Assembly (NCBI RefSeq): GCF_905147365.1
Contig: NC_056417.1
Span: forward strand, 16,266,501-16,330,500
Direction: 5' to 3'
From: Aricia agestis
Lineage: Eukaryota > Arthropoda > Insecta > Lepidoptera > Lycaenidae
DNA length: 64,000 nt
The notes beneath the pieces are model-generated. The model did no database searches. It had not been told where the DNA came from and saw only the letters and a list, made by a program, of their open reading frames with translations. The translations under genes and the position numbers were made by a program. Numbering within the stretch: position 1 is the stretch's first letter; each line of letters opens with the position of its first letter. Positions 24,601 to 35,493 of this stretch are shown here, in pieces.

Positions 24601-27600
24601 AAACGGCGAATCGAGACAGAATTATTTGTATGAAACTCTGAGCCTCATTATTTTGATTATACTGTAGCGATAATAACTTTCTCTATTCAATCTCTCTGCA
24701 TAATATATCATCATAATATTAATACGTGAACGAAAAACTTTGTAACCCTTTTTACGAAAAATGGGGAAACGTAGGTGCATGAAATTTTGCACAGTTATAG
24801 TTTATATGGTGAAGGAGTGCATCGAGCTAATATTATTTAGAAATTATGCTTTTATCATACATTTTTTAACAAATAAAACATTACACACACTACAACACAC
24901 ACACATGAGAAATGACAGATTTTTGAGTGACAAGCCTATACATACATACGAATACTATTTTATTTATGGTTGAAGTCTGTTGACAACAAGTTGACAAATT
25001 GAAAATGGATTATAGTTTTTTTTATTGAATCTAGAAGATACTATTAGACAATGCTTACACGGCCAGTCTGAGATCAGCAAAGTCCCAGAGACAAGAGTTG
25101 AAAAAAAAAAGATAAAGTCAATATTTTTTACAAAATATAGGTAGTACTTTAGCCCTAATGTCGTTGAGACTAAGGTCGAATTTCGACGATTGGGCGATCT
25201 CTAGTTTTATCAATTAGGCGTAATATCTTATATCTTTAAACGAGCAATTCTTGTATATATGTAATAGCTCCCACACCGATTTCGGTGACGGTGGCCGGTT
25301 TCATTGAAACCAGGCCAGCTACGCAGGAGTAATTTTATAGTGCCCAGTTGTGTGCGCAGTACACAAGAGCACTCTCTATTCCTTTACTCTCATAACCCAG
25401 TGGGACGGAAGACCGACACGACCGGCGAGAGATCAGGCGCAGGACCGACTTCTTACATGCCCATCCGACGCATGGATCATCTTACTTGTCAGACAATCAG
25501 GTGATCAGCCTGCATTGTCCTAACCAAACTTGGAAATAACATGTTTCCAACGCGGGAATCGAACCCACGACCTCCGAGTCAAGAGCCGCGCTCTGTACCA
25601 CTAGACCACGGAGGCGTTGTTATGTATGTATATAATATGTATATATTTATAATATATAATTGGAATCTCGGAATCGGCTCCAACGATTTTCATGAAATTT
25701 AGTATATACGGGGTTTCGGGGGCGATAAACCGCATCATTTTTAGAAAATGTCATTTTATTCGTGTTGTATCGAATACCGAGCAAAGCTCGGTCAAATAGC
25801 TAGTAAAACATAATATGCTGTTCTTACCTCCCCATACAACCTCCTCTTCTTGCCCTGGCCGCGACAGAAGGCGGTCTGGAAGGGCAGCGCGATGGGCAGG
25901 CGCGTGTTGAGGTAGGGCCACAGGGAGCCCCAGAGCGCGCGGTCCCGCACCAGGAACTGGTCGTAGGGCTCCAGCGCCGGCCCGTGGATGACGGAGTCAC
26001 CGCGCGCCTCGTGCGTCCAGGCCGGCGCGAAGATCGCCAGGGAACAGCCGTGCTTGTGAGCTACCTCCACTGCCTGATCAAACAATATATTATAGAATAC
26101 TTTTCACTATAGATTTCAATAATAAAATGGTTTCTTGTAATTTACAACCACGACCGGACTATACCAGTCATGGCAGTTGCACTCGAGGGGAAGTGCAACG
26201 CAGTGATGTATAATATTATAAGCGATACAACATCAAAAAGTCGAGCAGCGTCGCTATATTTTCATGTTTCAATTTTGTGCTTGTTGTTGCTTTTAAGTTT
26301 TATGCGTCATGCCATGATGCCAACTACTCGGCTTTCGCTAGTTCATTAGTAGCGGCAACTGCTTTGATAAGTAAGGGTCTATCAACAGATGATCTGTCCG
26401 CACATTATTACATATTTTTACCTGTTTGGTGTTAAACTGTCCGCCGCCGTGGAAGTTGCGTCCCCAGACGTCTATCCCGACGTAGAGGTCGGTGAGCCGG
26501 CCGGCCGCCGCCGCCGCCGCCGCGCTGCGCCGCACGTCGCCCTCCGACCACGAGTAGTTCGTGAAGATACCGTCACACGCCTCGAAGAAATCCCTGACAC
26601 ATCGATGTTTAGTGACCACCGACTATGTAGTGACCGTGGTGACCGATATTTTTTTATGTCATAAAAAAAATATCGGTAACCCCGTTTGCTCGTTTACCCC
26701 CTGTAAACGAGCAAACGGGTCACCTGATGGAAAGCAACTAACGTCCATGGACGCAACATCAGAAGAGCTGCAGGTGCGTTTCCGGCCTTTTAAGAGGGAA
26801 TACCTACGCTCTCTTCTTGAAGGTTTGCAGGTCCGGGGGTCCGGATAGGTCCGGAAATACAGCTGGTGACAGTTCGTTCCAGAGTTTTACAGTGCGCGGC
26901 AGAAAGTTACGCGAGAAACGCACGGTGGAAGACTGTCACACATCAAGGTGATGAGGGTGGTATATTTTTCGCGTGGGACGATGGCGAAAAGTTGCAGCCT
27001 GCAGGTGGTATGATTCCGAACAATTCCTCAGAGCACTCCCCGTGATACAACCGATAGATGAAGCAGAGTGAAGCTACATTTCGGCGGTGAAGCTACATTG
27101 AATACGTGTCTCACTTATTCTTCTCGTTGAGTCCGTTCTGCCACTGCAGGTGGCCGTCGACGGTGACGCTGTCGTACCACAGCAGCAGCGGCGCCGGCAG
27201 CTCCTGCCGCAGCAGCGCGCGCAGGTGACGCACGAACCGCACCAGCTCCGCCGGCCGGGAGATCTGACCACAAATTATATAGATCTCAGTGGACAGTGCA
27301 GACCTTATGTCGGACCTTATGATGACGGACCTATGTCATTTGGTCTAACTATGTCAATTTAATATTAGTCGCGATCTGTCGACTGGGCTAAAGTAGGCTA
27401 AAAGTTAAAACATAAAGTTACCAAATTATGTAGGTCCGTCATCTGGCTATATAATTATTTCTCTGACAGTACCTTCTGGATTGACACAAATCTATTAATA
27501 AATAAAGAGTACATATTATTATAACAAACAGACCTACTTACTACAACAAACAGAGTACTTTTAAGACCTTTATTTTATGTATATTCATGCAAATTTGAAT

Positions 27601-29273
27601 TTGAATAGATGTCCAATTCTAGAGCTCATCCTTATGGCGTAATTTTTTCTTAACTTCTATATTTTTATGTGGATTAATGTATTAATGCATTCATGCATGA
27701 GCAAAACACAGAAGCCTGAACATATCTATTATAAGACCGGCAGAGTGGGTATATCTTGCTACAGCAATGGAGCCACTGTCTGATAGCAGATATTGTACTT
27801 ACAACTTACGCCTTGCATTTCTTTCGTAAAAAACGTGATAATAATCGTCCTAAAAATTGAACATAACTTTGTATATAATTATGTTTATTGTTTATGTATA
27901 CTTAACAGACGAATTTTAGGCCGGCAACACCCTTGCAGTTCTTCTAATGTTGCGAGTGTCCATGGGCGACGATAAAGTTGCTTTCCATCGGGCATGATTG
28001 CTCCTTTACCCCCCTATTTTATAAAAAACAAAATAGTACCCCTTCTTCAAGTAAAATGAAAAACAACCTTGTTCTCGACGTTAAGCAGCCAGCCGTCAAA
28101 CTTGAGCGTCTTGGCGATGGCGACGAGCGCGCTCGCCAGCGTGCGCCACTCGCGCTCCGACGACAGCGCCCTGTCCCAAAACGCCGCGCCCGCCCCCCAC
28201 TCCGTGATTATAGTACCTGGGGGATTTTATAAACCTTCATTACTTGTATTAATCTAATACAATAGACTAGCGACACGTGAAAATGGCAGAAAAGAAACAC
28301 AAATGCCTCGACGCGAACGCGTTGCCTCGACGGAAGGTCCGGAACACAACTTTGCATAAACTTAAGATGACATTACTGTATAATATTGTTGTGTTAGCAG
28401 TTAGTGAGGATAAAACGCAATGTAATAATGTAAAATATGTATGAAAGGGTGCATGTCGTGTCGTGTCGTGTGACGTGTCAGCCAACTTACCACAACTTAC
28501 CAATAACCTGGACGCCGTGCGCGTGTCCCACGTTGATCCAGCCGAGCGGCGGGATGGTGATGAGGTGATGGCTGAAGTAGCAGAACACGTCGATTCCCGC
28601 CCAGTTGTAGAAGCTATACGCGTCGCTCTGGCCCGTGCCGTCGATATAGCTGTAGGATGCGCGTAATAAGGTCACACCGGTTTATAGCAACTTTGCATAT
28701 TATATAATGTGAAAGTTACCCATTTATCAAAATCTTCAATGATTTTAGGTAGTTTTATGATAAATATCCACTTACAAGTTACAACCTAATAATAAAAATT
28801 AATATCGCAAATCGCAATGAGGTAAATAATAATCAATGTAAACTTAGGAAAAAGAAGAAGAAGTACAAATACTCAATAGACGAAAACTAAATGTCTAAAC
28901 AAATTTAAAAATGTTAGTTGAGCTGTACAATCATGGTACAAACATTATTAATTAATATGTGGACCATTTTTATTACTTACCTATCGTCGTGGTAGCCATT
29001 GGCCATATCGTGACACACCAACGTCTTCGGCAAATTCTTTTTATCGTGTCGTTGAATGTCCTCTGCCTCGGGATTGAAATGGCAAAAACTTTGAGGCGAT
29101 TCGAGCAAGCTGGTGCCGGAATTCTTGTTGATGTCCATATTCTTTATCATCTCCTGGCTGTGCGGCTTTATGTCGGTGCATAATGTTCTCCAACTCGGTG
29201 GATTTTGTATAAAACTTATGATTTCTTCGTAGCTATCCAGCGGTTTACAGGTTAGTTCGTCTTGGATCCACAT
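21687..29273 (-). CDS. ENGASE: Cytosolic endo-beta-N-acetylglucosaminidase (GH85), ten exons
   Basis: Exons: 28981-29273, 28501-28649, 28068-28216, 27115-27263, 26422-26593, 25828-26073, 23657-24166, 23064-23237, 22517-22683, 21687-21807. All phases agree, giving 709 residues. ENGASE cleaves the chitobiose core of free N-glycans in the cytosol during disposal of misfolded glycoproteins. GH85 marks: LVCHDMANGYHDD, FYNWAGIDVFCYFSHH, TIPPLGWINVGH, ITEWGAG, then FDGWLLNVEN with the expected catalytic pair Asn193/Glu195; also LWYDSV, DGIFTNYSW, YVGIDVWGR and FEDSFMGGSCLK. The start is the first ATG after an in-frame stop, and no signal peptide is present, fitting a cytosolic enzyme. Exon 7 carries about 100 acidic, Ser/Lys-rich residues that look like a disordered insert. 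The exon 8 donor (GTTCGT) is weak but fits phase. The last exon's end rests on frame continuity only. Confidence 0.95.
22010..22390 (+). mobile_element. LINE relic inside an ENGASE intron
   Basis: The plus-strand frame reads RRCIDAFEMWCWRKML...TNASILAKL...LKRILKYFEHIA, typical of the C-terminal region of RTE-like endonuclease/reverse-transcriptase LINEs. Frame breaks follow. Its orientation is antisense to ENGASE, between its last two exons. Confidence 0.75.
24490..24529. repeat. Perfect 18-bp hairpin
   Basis: CAATTTTCTTTTCGGTAC, a 4-base loop, then the exact complement. It lies in ENGASE intron 6. Possibly a MITE end or foldback relic. Confidence 0.7.
25255..25615 (-). mobile_element. tRNA-derived SINE (third family)
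   Basis: The minus-strand head at 25615-25548 begins GCCTCCGTGGTCTAGTGG (A box) and has GGTTCGATTCC as B box. The body includes GGCTGATCACCTGATTGTC and ACTGGGTTATGAGAGTAAAG and ends near 25255. It is a well-preserved full-length copy inside ENGASE intron 6, in the sense orientation. Confidence 0.8.
25650..25803 (+). repeat. Dispersed repeat ending 'accgagcaaagctcggtcaaat'
   Basis: The terminal block 'gaataccgagcaaagctcgg' and 'ttttagaaaatgtcatttta' recurs at 63540-63605. The end contains a CCGAGCAAAGCTCGG palindrome. Non-coding. Confidence 0.6.
26700..27085 (-). mobile_element. LINE 3' end, minus orientation
   Basis: On the minus strand it carries the same terminal ORF region and tail as 58700-59100 (CGGCAGAAAGTTACGCG region, 'acctgcagctcttctgatg', 'gggtcacctgatgg' complement). 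At 26676-26720 the tail terminus is duplicated head-to-head, forming CCGTTTGCTCGTTTAC / GTAAACGAGCAAACGG. It lies between ENGASE exons 4 and 5, sense to the gene. Confidence 0.75.
27300..27475. mobile_element. Degenerate MITE, relative of 21060-21225
   Basis: Ends GATGACGGACCTATGTCA and TAGGTCCGTCATCTGGC are inverted, with a flanking 'tttctctgacagtacc' as in the related elements. In ENGASE intron 3. Confidence 0.5.
27915..28025 (+). mobile_element. LINE 3' tail fragment
   Basis: About 110 bp of the shared tail ('aggccggcaacacccttgca', 'gagtgtccatgggcgacg', A-rich end), just 3' of ENGASE exon 3 and antisense to it. Confidence 0.7.
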
Positions 29274-29299
29274 CTTCTTTTCTGCCACTTTCACGTCCG

Positions 29300-32200
29300 C
29301 GCAGCTAGTTTATTGTATGAGATTATTAAAACAATCTAGCTTTACAAAATTTAATACAAAGCAAAAGAAAGAAATTGCAAAACAAATTACAAAAATCTTT
29401 TGTTTACGTCTTACGACACAAGTCGTTGACTTTGACAAGTGACAGCCGATAAGAAAATTACAAAACAGCTGTTTTATGTTTATTTTTATAAACAAAATAA
29501 AGGCACACCACCATGTTCTTCAAATTAATAATTGTATCTTAAAGTTAAAACAGATAACATACGTAGTTAAATACTTTTAGCAACACTATTAATTTACAAT
29601 TGAGCTCAATAAGCTGCCCTTAATGTTTGTTGAAATTAGCTTGAAACAAAATCAACTATCAAGTCTTGCACTCAAATGGACTGTTAACTATTCGGCTGAT
29701 AGTAAATAAATAATTCTACTTTGTTAGAATAATTATTTCAATAGAACCGTGTCAAGGCTAGAATGGAATGCTACTCGTTCTAGTTGCAGTTAAAATGTAC
29801 TATTTCAATGGAATAATACTGTGTACTGTGATAAACAAAAAGGAAATGTGTCACATCATTTGATAACACTAGCTGATTCCCACAGTTCATAGCAAAGTGA
29901 TAGATAAGACAAATGCACATAGAACACAAGACCAACTCCCTCACCAACTCCATTAGTAAAATTTGATAAAATGCAGTTTGTCTTTACAGTTGCACCAACA
30001 TTAGAACATGATCTAAACACTACAAGCTTGATGTTTCTTACAGTTATCTAATGTATATTACAAACTGATACATACATACATGTTTTGATTACAATATTAC
30101 ATTATAATACTATAGTTCCACTCAGGGATATTCAATATAAAGATGATAATTCACAATGTACATTAGCTCAGTGGTCTTATGGGCGAGGCTGGTGTGCCAC
30201 TAGTCACTACTCACTACTACCTATGATTTATGAATAATGAGCCATATTTTTGTATTCTTTATTTAGACATAGACCATAGGTATTACTTCAATACTAGTGT
30301 GTGGGCATTTTCAAAAAAACGTGTACCCTTGCAAAAATATGTCTATATTTTTTAAGGTCATTTATTTACCTTTATTTGAATGTCATATACAAGGAAAAAT
30401 ATTGAACTAATGGAATAAGTTAAAAAGAACGCTGAAAACGTTATATTATTCTGATATTATTGAAACAAAATCGAATTTTCGACGAAACAGATTCCGTTGT
30501 GCGACTAAATGTAAAATATAATTTAATACAAAAAATACAGCAATAAATGGATTTCTTCGTTAATTTAATCTAATGAAATGCATATTTAATTGTTTATTAA
30601 AAAAAAATTTGATAATTTCAAGGATCAACAAGAGTAGCAATTATTTTTAATCCATAGTGTGACTATGTGACCTATCCACTAGGTTATTTTTCATTTTTTT
30701 ACATGAGTAAGTAATATTTAACATATATAAAGAAGTTTTTATAACACAAAAACCTTTTATTTAAACATTTTTATTGTTGCACTACTTATAAAAGTAAAAA
30801 ATTCTTTGATTTCATAGATTTAACTTCATTAATTAGAGGGACGAACATCTCATAATCATAAAGATGTGTTCACATGTCTACGAATTCCTAAGTTATTAAT
30901 GACATCGGATTATATGCACGATCAAAGTGCCGAAATATCCATGCAAATATACACGAAAAATGATCGAAATATGCACAAAATATGCACAATCAAAAGTCAC
31001 TTAATATTAAAATTTATTATTTTTTTGAAGACTTTTCCGGTAGTGACATTAATAAAAGCGCCAATTTTTATAATTTCATAAAATCCAGGATTTTTAATTT
31101 CTTGAAATAAAGACTTTTTATTTATTTATTATACGCCAATAATAATTTCCTACCAACATTTTCCGATTGCAATCTTAATGCCCATGGAAGTTAAACTACC
31201 GAAATATGCACTATCAACGAAAAATTGCCATAATATGCACTATCGCCTAAAAAGTGACATTATATGCATTTGCATATGCAAGTATGCAAATGCATATAAT
31301 CTGATGTCTAGTTATTATAAATCTGCAAATATCACCGACACAAAATGATTTTCAACTTTACTGATAGAAAAGTAGTGGAAATAAAATCAAAATTATTAAA
31401 AAAAAATAAAACTTTTAGGTACTTAAATTTTAAATAGTATATTTGTTATTGTTAAGTAAAGTCGACGCCTTTATAATTTGGCTGTAGCGATATCGATTTT
31501 TCTCAGCAATGACTAAAGCTAAGAAATTAAAGTTCATTGTCAGTATTTAATGAATCAATCAAAAGTAACTTAACATTAAAATTTATTATTATTTTTAAGA
31601 CTTTTCCGGTAGTGACATTAATAAAAGCGCCAATTTTTATAATTTCATAAAATCTAAATTTTTAATTTCTTGAAATAAAGCCTTTTTAGTTTTTATTTAT
31701 TTATTATACGCCAATAATAATTGTCTACCAACATTTTCCGATTGCCATCTTAATGCCCATAGAAGTTAAACTACCGAAATATGCAAAATTGCCAAAATAT
31801 GCACTATCGCCTAAAAAGTGACATTATAATATGCATTTGCATATGCAAGTATGCAATGCATATAATCCGATGTCTAGATGCAAAGAAAACTAGCAATCTA
31901 AAACATATCCAAAACGGTTTTTTACTTTAACGTGGCGTCACCTTAACACATAAGTAATAAAAAATATATTTGTACGTTAATCGTACCAGTTTAAAAATCA
32001 CCAATTTTCTTAATAAAATCTGTGAATAAAAAAAATATTTATTTAAAATGTGAACTAAGCCTTATGCTTTCCGCCTGTTGTGACTTGTCCGTTCCATTAT
32101 ATGTGACCATACGAAAAGTCACAAGTCGGAAGTCACGTAATATTACTTTCTTTTACTTTTAAAGTGTTTGTAAATAACCGATAATAGTTATCACAATTTC

Positions 32201-33610
32201 ATTTTTTTTACTAAATACTAAGCTAATTTTGCAACGTGTCAACAGTAAAAACAGTTGGAGAAAGTATAATAATGCTTACAAAATATGGTCACTTATCTGA
32301 ACAAATAAACCGTTCCTGAAGAACCATCCAACCTGCGTCCGCGTCTTGTAGCAGATTTTTAACTACTAAATTCAAATTGAAGTTTCTCGATGTACAATGA
32401 AATATAGTGCTATCATTTAGTGCCGAAAATATTTTTGTAGTATGTTTGTAAAACTAAAAAAAACGGTCACTAAACCGAACATTCCGGCCGGGTTGTTTTT
32501 TCATGATTATAATTTTAATTAATTTGTAGTTAAATTATGTTAGATTTTTCAATAACAAGACATTCAATTCATACATTAAGTATTTAGAAATCTAACATAT
32601 GTTTTTTAAGTAACTTACTTTAAGAAAAAAAATAGTTATTAAAGATTTTGTTACAACTTCTGGGAAGGGGACAGGTGAATTTAATAGGTTTCGGTACTTA
32701 AAAACCCTTATAAATCTCATACTAAATAAAATTTTATACAAACGTGAATGTATTTTAATAAAAGAAAACTTGTTTTTGCTCCTACATTAAAATTACAAAA
32801 TGTTAGTATGTAATTTTTTACAAATAATCTGTAGCGAAGTCAAGGGACAAGGTAAAAACCAGGGGTACACATTTTTTTGAAAATGCCCGTGTGCAATGAT
32901 AATTGATAAGTCCCTCCAAGATTGTAATTTTAAATACCTTGAAATTAAAAACCATTAAAACTTCCAAAACTAGTGTGTCCAGTGACAAGTCCTGCCAACA
33001 TTGTAATTTTAATTACCTTGAAATTAAAAACTATTAAAAATTTTAATGACTAGCCAATATCTAGTTTATAGTTATTTATAGGCAACCTTGTGGTACACTA
33101 TAAATGTGCAATGTCGTCAGTAAACAAAATCCAGACCTCTCATATTTTATGAATTTTATTAATAAATTCAATAAATATGAGAAAAGTACAAAAGGCAACC
33201 TTTCAAGGGGATATACCTAGATAGAAGTATTAACCTTTCCTATATTTTATATGGGGCCCAGGCCCCCGCTAAGAAATGCTATGTTTCTGAATATAATATT
33301 TACAATTTAATCTGAACTCCTCCAAGTCTATATTTTAACATAAGTTACAAGTTTTGTTGAAATTTAAGGGGAAAATGAGTAAACATCCTTATGTTACAAA
33401 ATGTTACATAACATGTTCTTCCACTCACATCTTCAAATCATAGTAATAGTCATAAACTTAGAATGCACATATATAAATAAGTCTATGGTAATAGTAGTTT
33501 GTTTTCCAGAAAAAAGTATAAGTAGGATATAGAAAAGTAACTTCCATAAATGACTCTGCAAGTCATATTTTATTTATGACTGCACTATGAGTAAATATCT
33601 AGTGATTGGA
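29300..33610. other. Divergent intergenic region between ENGASE and beta4GalNAcT
   Basis: AT-rich, with no supported exon. Both flanking genes are transcribed away from it. It includes the repeat pair at 30895-31878 and a two-copy tandem block (about 32905-32965 and 32980-33045, 'ttgtaattttaa(a/t)taccttg'). Confidence 0.5.
30895..31878. mobile_element. Partially duplicated inverted-repeat element rich in ATGCA motifs
   Basis: Copy 1 (about 30895-31316) opens with ACATCGGATTATATGCA and closes with TGCATATAATCTGATGTCT, its inverse. A second, left-truncated copy occupies about 31566-31878 and has the same right half, including 'acttttccggtagtgacatt' and 'ccgaaatatgca'. Both carry a TGCATTTGCATATGCAAG palindrome near the right end. 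No ORF. Confidence 0.6.
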
Positions 33611-33614
33611 CAGT

Positions 33615-33955
33615 ATCAGTTTGACGTGGGAGAGCCATGCTTCGGCATGAATGGGCCAGCTCGACTGGAGAAATACCACGGGCTCACAGATAACCGGCGT
33701 GAAACAGCGCTTGCGCTGTGTTTTGCCGAGTGAGTGAGTTTACCGGAGGCCCAATCTCCTACCCTTTTCCCTTCCCTACCCTCCCATATTCCCTTCCCTA
33801 CCCTCGTCCCTCCCCTATTACCCTATTCCCTCTTAAAAGGCCGGCAACGCACCTGCAGCTCTTCTGATGCTGCGAGTGTCCATGGGCGACGGAAGTTGCT
33901 TTCCATCAGGTGACCCATTTGCTCGTTAGCCCCCTTTATTTCATAAAAAGAAAAA
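33615..33955 (+). mobile_element. SINE-like element sharing the LINE 3' tail
   Basis: The head (GTGGGAGAGCCATGCTTCGG, 'gaaacagcgcttgcgctgtg', CCCTACCCT tracts) is unrelated to the LINE ORF. From 'cctcttaaaaggccggcaac' on it is the same tail as the LINE copies. A second plus copy is at 38445-38795 and a minus copy at 61130-61370. Confidence 0.7.
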
Positions 33956-34308
33956 AAAGTCAATGTTTCACTCTATATGGTTTTATGCCTGATACTTCCA
34001 ATTTAAAAAAAAATGTGCCAAAAAATATTTGTCATGTTTTGGAGTTTTGTGGAGAATGTGAAAAAGTGATGTTGCGTTTTTTAAATATTATTTTCCTAAA
34101 ATTGTGTTATCTGGGTTTTTAATGTGTAATATTGGTAGGATATTAATCATTAGATATTCGTTATCGTGCACAAGTGTGGGAAAGTGATGTAATAACCAGA
34201 AACGTGCTCTTTTGTATTCCCTCCAAAACTCCATCGAAAGTTTCAGTAAAGCGTCCACTTTACTGAATCGACCGACTTGACTTCTTGACTGTATTGACTT
34301 TATACTTA

Positions 34309-34913
34309 GACCATGCGCGCACGGGCAACTTAGTTGCTCGGCGATTTATTTGTCTCTTTCGAAAAAATAATTGCCATGTAGCCGGGGTGCGCGCACGAGA
34401 GCGACAGCAACCCGACTTTCTTCAGTTTTTTTCTTGACAGTCATCAACATGGATTTGGTCGAGACGGCTGTGGTCGTTACACTCGCTATAAAAAACCGAA
34501 GAAAGCGTCGAAAAATAGAATATTGGGTGCATCCACTATGGAGCGATCGGCTGACTCTCGGGAAATTTTATACTAGTTTTGTGAAATTGAGAGCATACCC
34601 AAAAAAATTTTTTTGTTACTTTAGAATAAGTGTCGAAAATACTCTAGTATTTTAGAAACTCATTGCTGCAAGTACACACAAACTCACGCAGCGGCGGTCG
34701 AGTGGCAACTGGCCAGTCGGCAACTTTTTTGTTGCCCGTGCGTGCACTTGCATAGAAACCAATATGGAAGGAGACAGTTGCGTCGCGGGCGGGGCAACGA
34801 AAAAGTTGCCCAGAGTTGCGTCGCTACGTGCGCGCACTTTCATACTAGCTCCTAGACTTGATCAAGAGACAAATAAATCGCCGAGCAACTTAGTTGCCCG
34901 TGCGCGCATACCC
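34309..34913. mobile_element. PIF/Harbinger-derived element, TTA target duplication
   Basis: Terminal inverted repeats of about 45 bp (GCGCGCACGGGCAACT...GGCGATTTATTTGTCTC) with few mismatches, flanked by TTA on both sides (34306-34308, 34914-34916). The plus-strand frame from the ATG at 34450 encodes MDLVETAVVV then IEYWVHPLWSDR and KKFFCYFRIS, matching the N-terminal region of Harbinger (HARBI1-type) transposases, before a stop at about 34655. The DDE domain is deleted, so it is non-autonomous. Confidence 0.8.
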
Positions 34914-35493
34914 TTAGACTTTGACTAGACTTTAGACCTGACTGACCTGACCATAGACATAATATATAGCATTATAGGTTTATGGACCTGACGATAATAT
35001 AGAAAAAATTGTATTAAAGAATATTGGTTTCCCGCCATAATATTATACTCGACACTGGCCATGGCCCATGGTTATAGCCGAAGTGCCATTATAAGAAGAA
35101 AAAAAAATGTGTCATGTTATAACTTGTCACTGTCAACGTATGTTTTCGATTGTTTTTCAGATTTTTGCATATTGTGCTTTGCGAATCAATTTTTTTTCAA
35201 AAGCAAAGTAAAACTAAGTTTTTTGTGTGGAGAGAACTCATTCATGTTTGTAATTTTTCAGTAAATATAACCTTTACACTTAAAAGTGCCCATAAAAAGT
35301 CGGAGTGGTTTGTTGTGAATTGTGATGTATATTTTTCCACTTCGCAACAGCTGCTTATCAAATATTTTATTCAAACAATTCCCTAGTGACTTAGTCCAGA
35401 CATATAAATGTAAGCGACTATTTGAAGGTCAACAGTAGGTACCACTGTCGACGTATTGATAGAAGTTGTAGTTTCAAAATTATTCCTATCTCA

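Noticed and set aside
25548..25615. tRNA gene (also 3031-3106 and 13466-13534)
   Set aside because: Each tRNA-like head runs into a long SINE body and lacks a mature 3' end and terminator. The anticodon arms do not form convincing cloverleaves.
33910..34122. 70-codon plus-strand frame next to the SINE-like element
   Set aside because: It starts inside the repeat tail at a non-ATG codon. Composition is that of AT-rich non-coding DNA.
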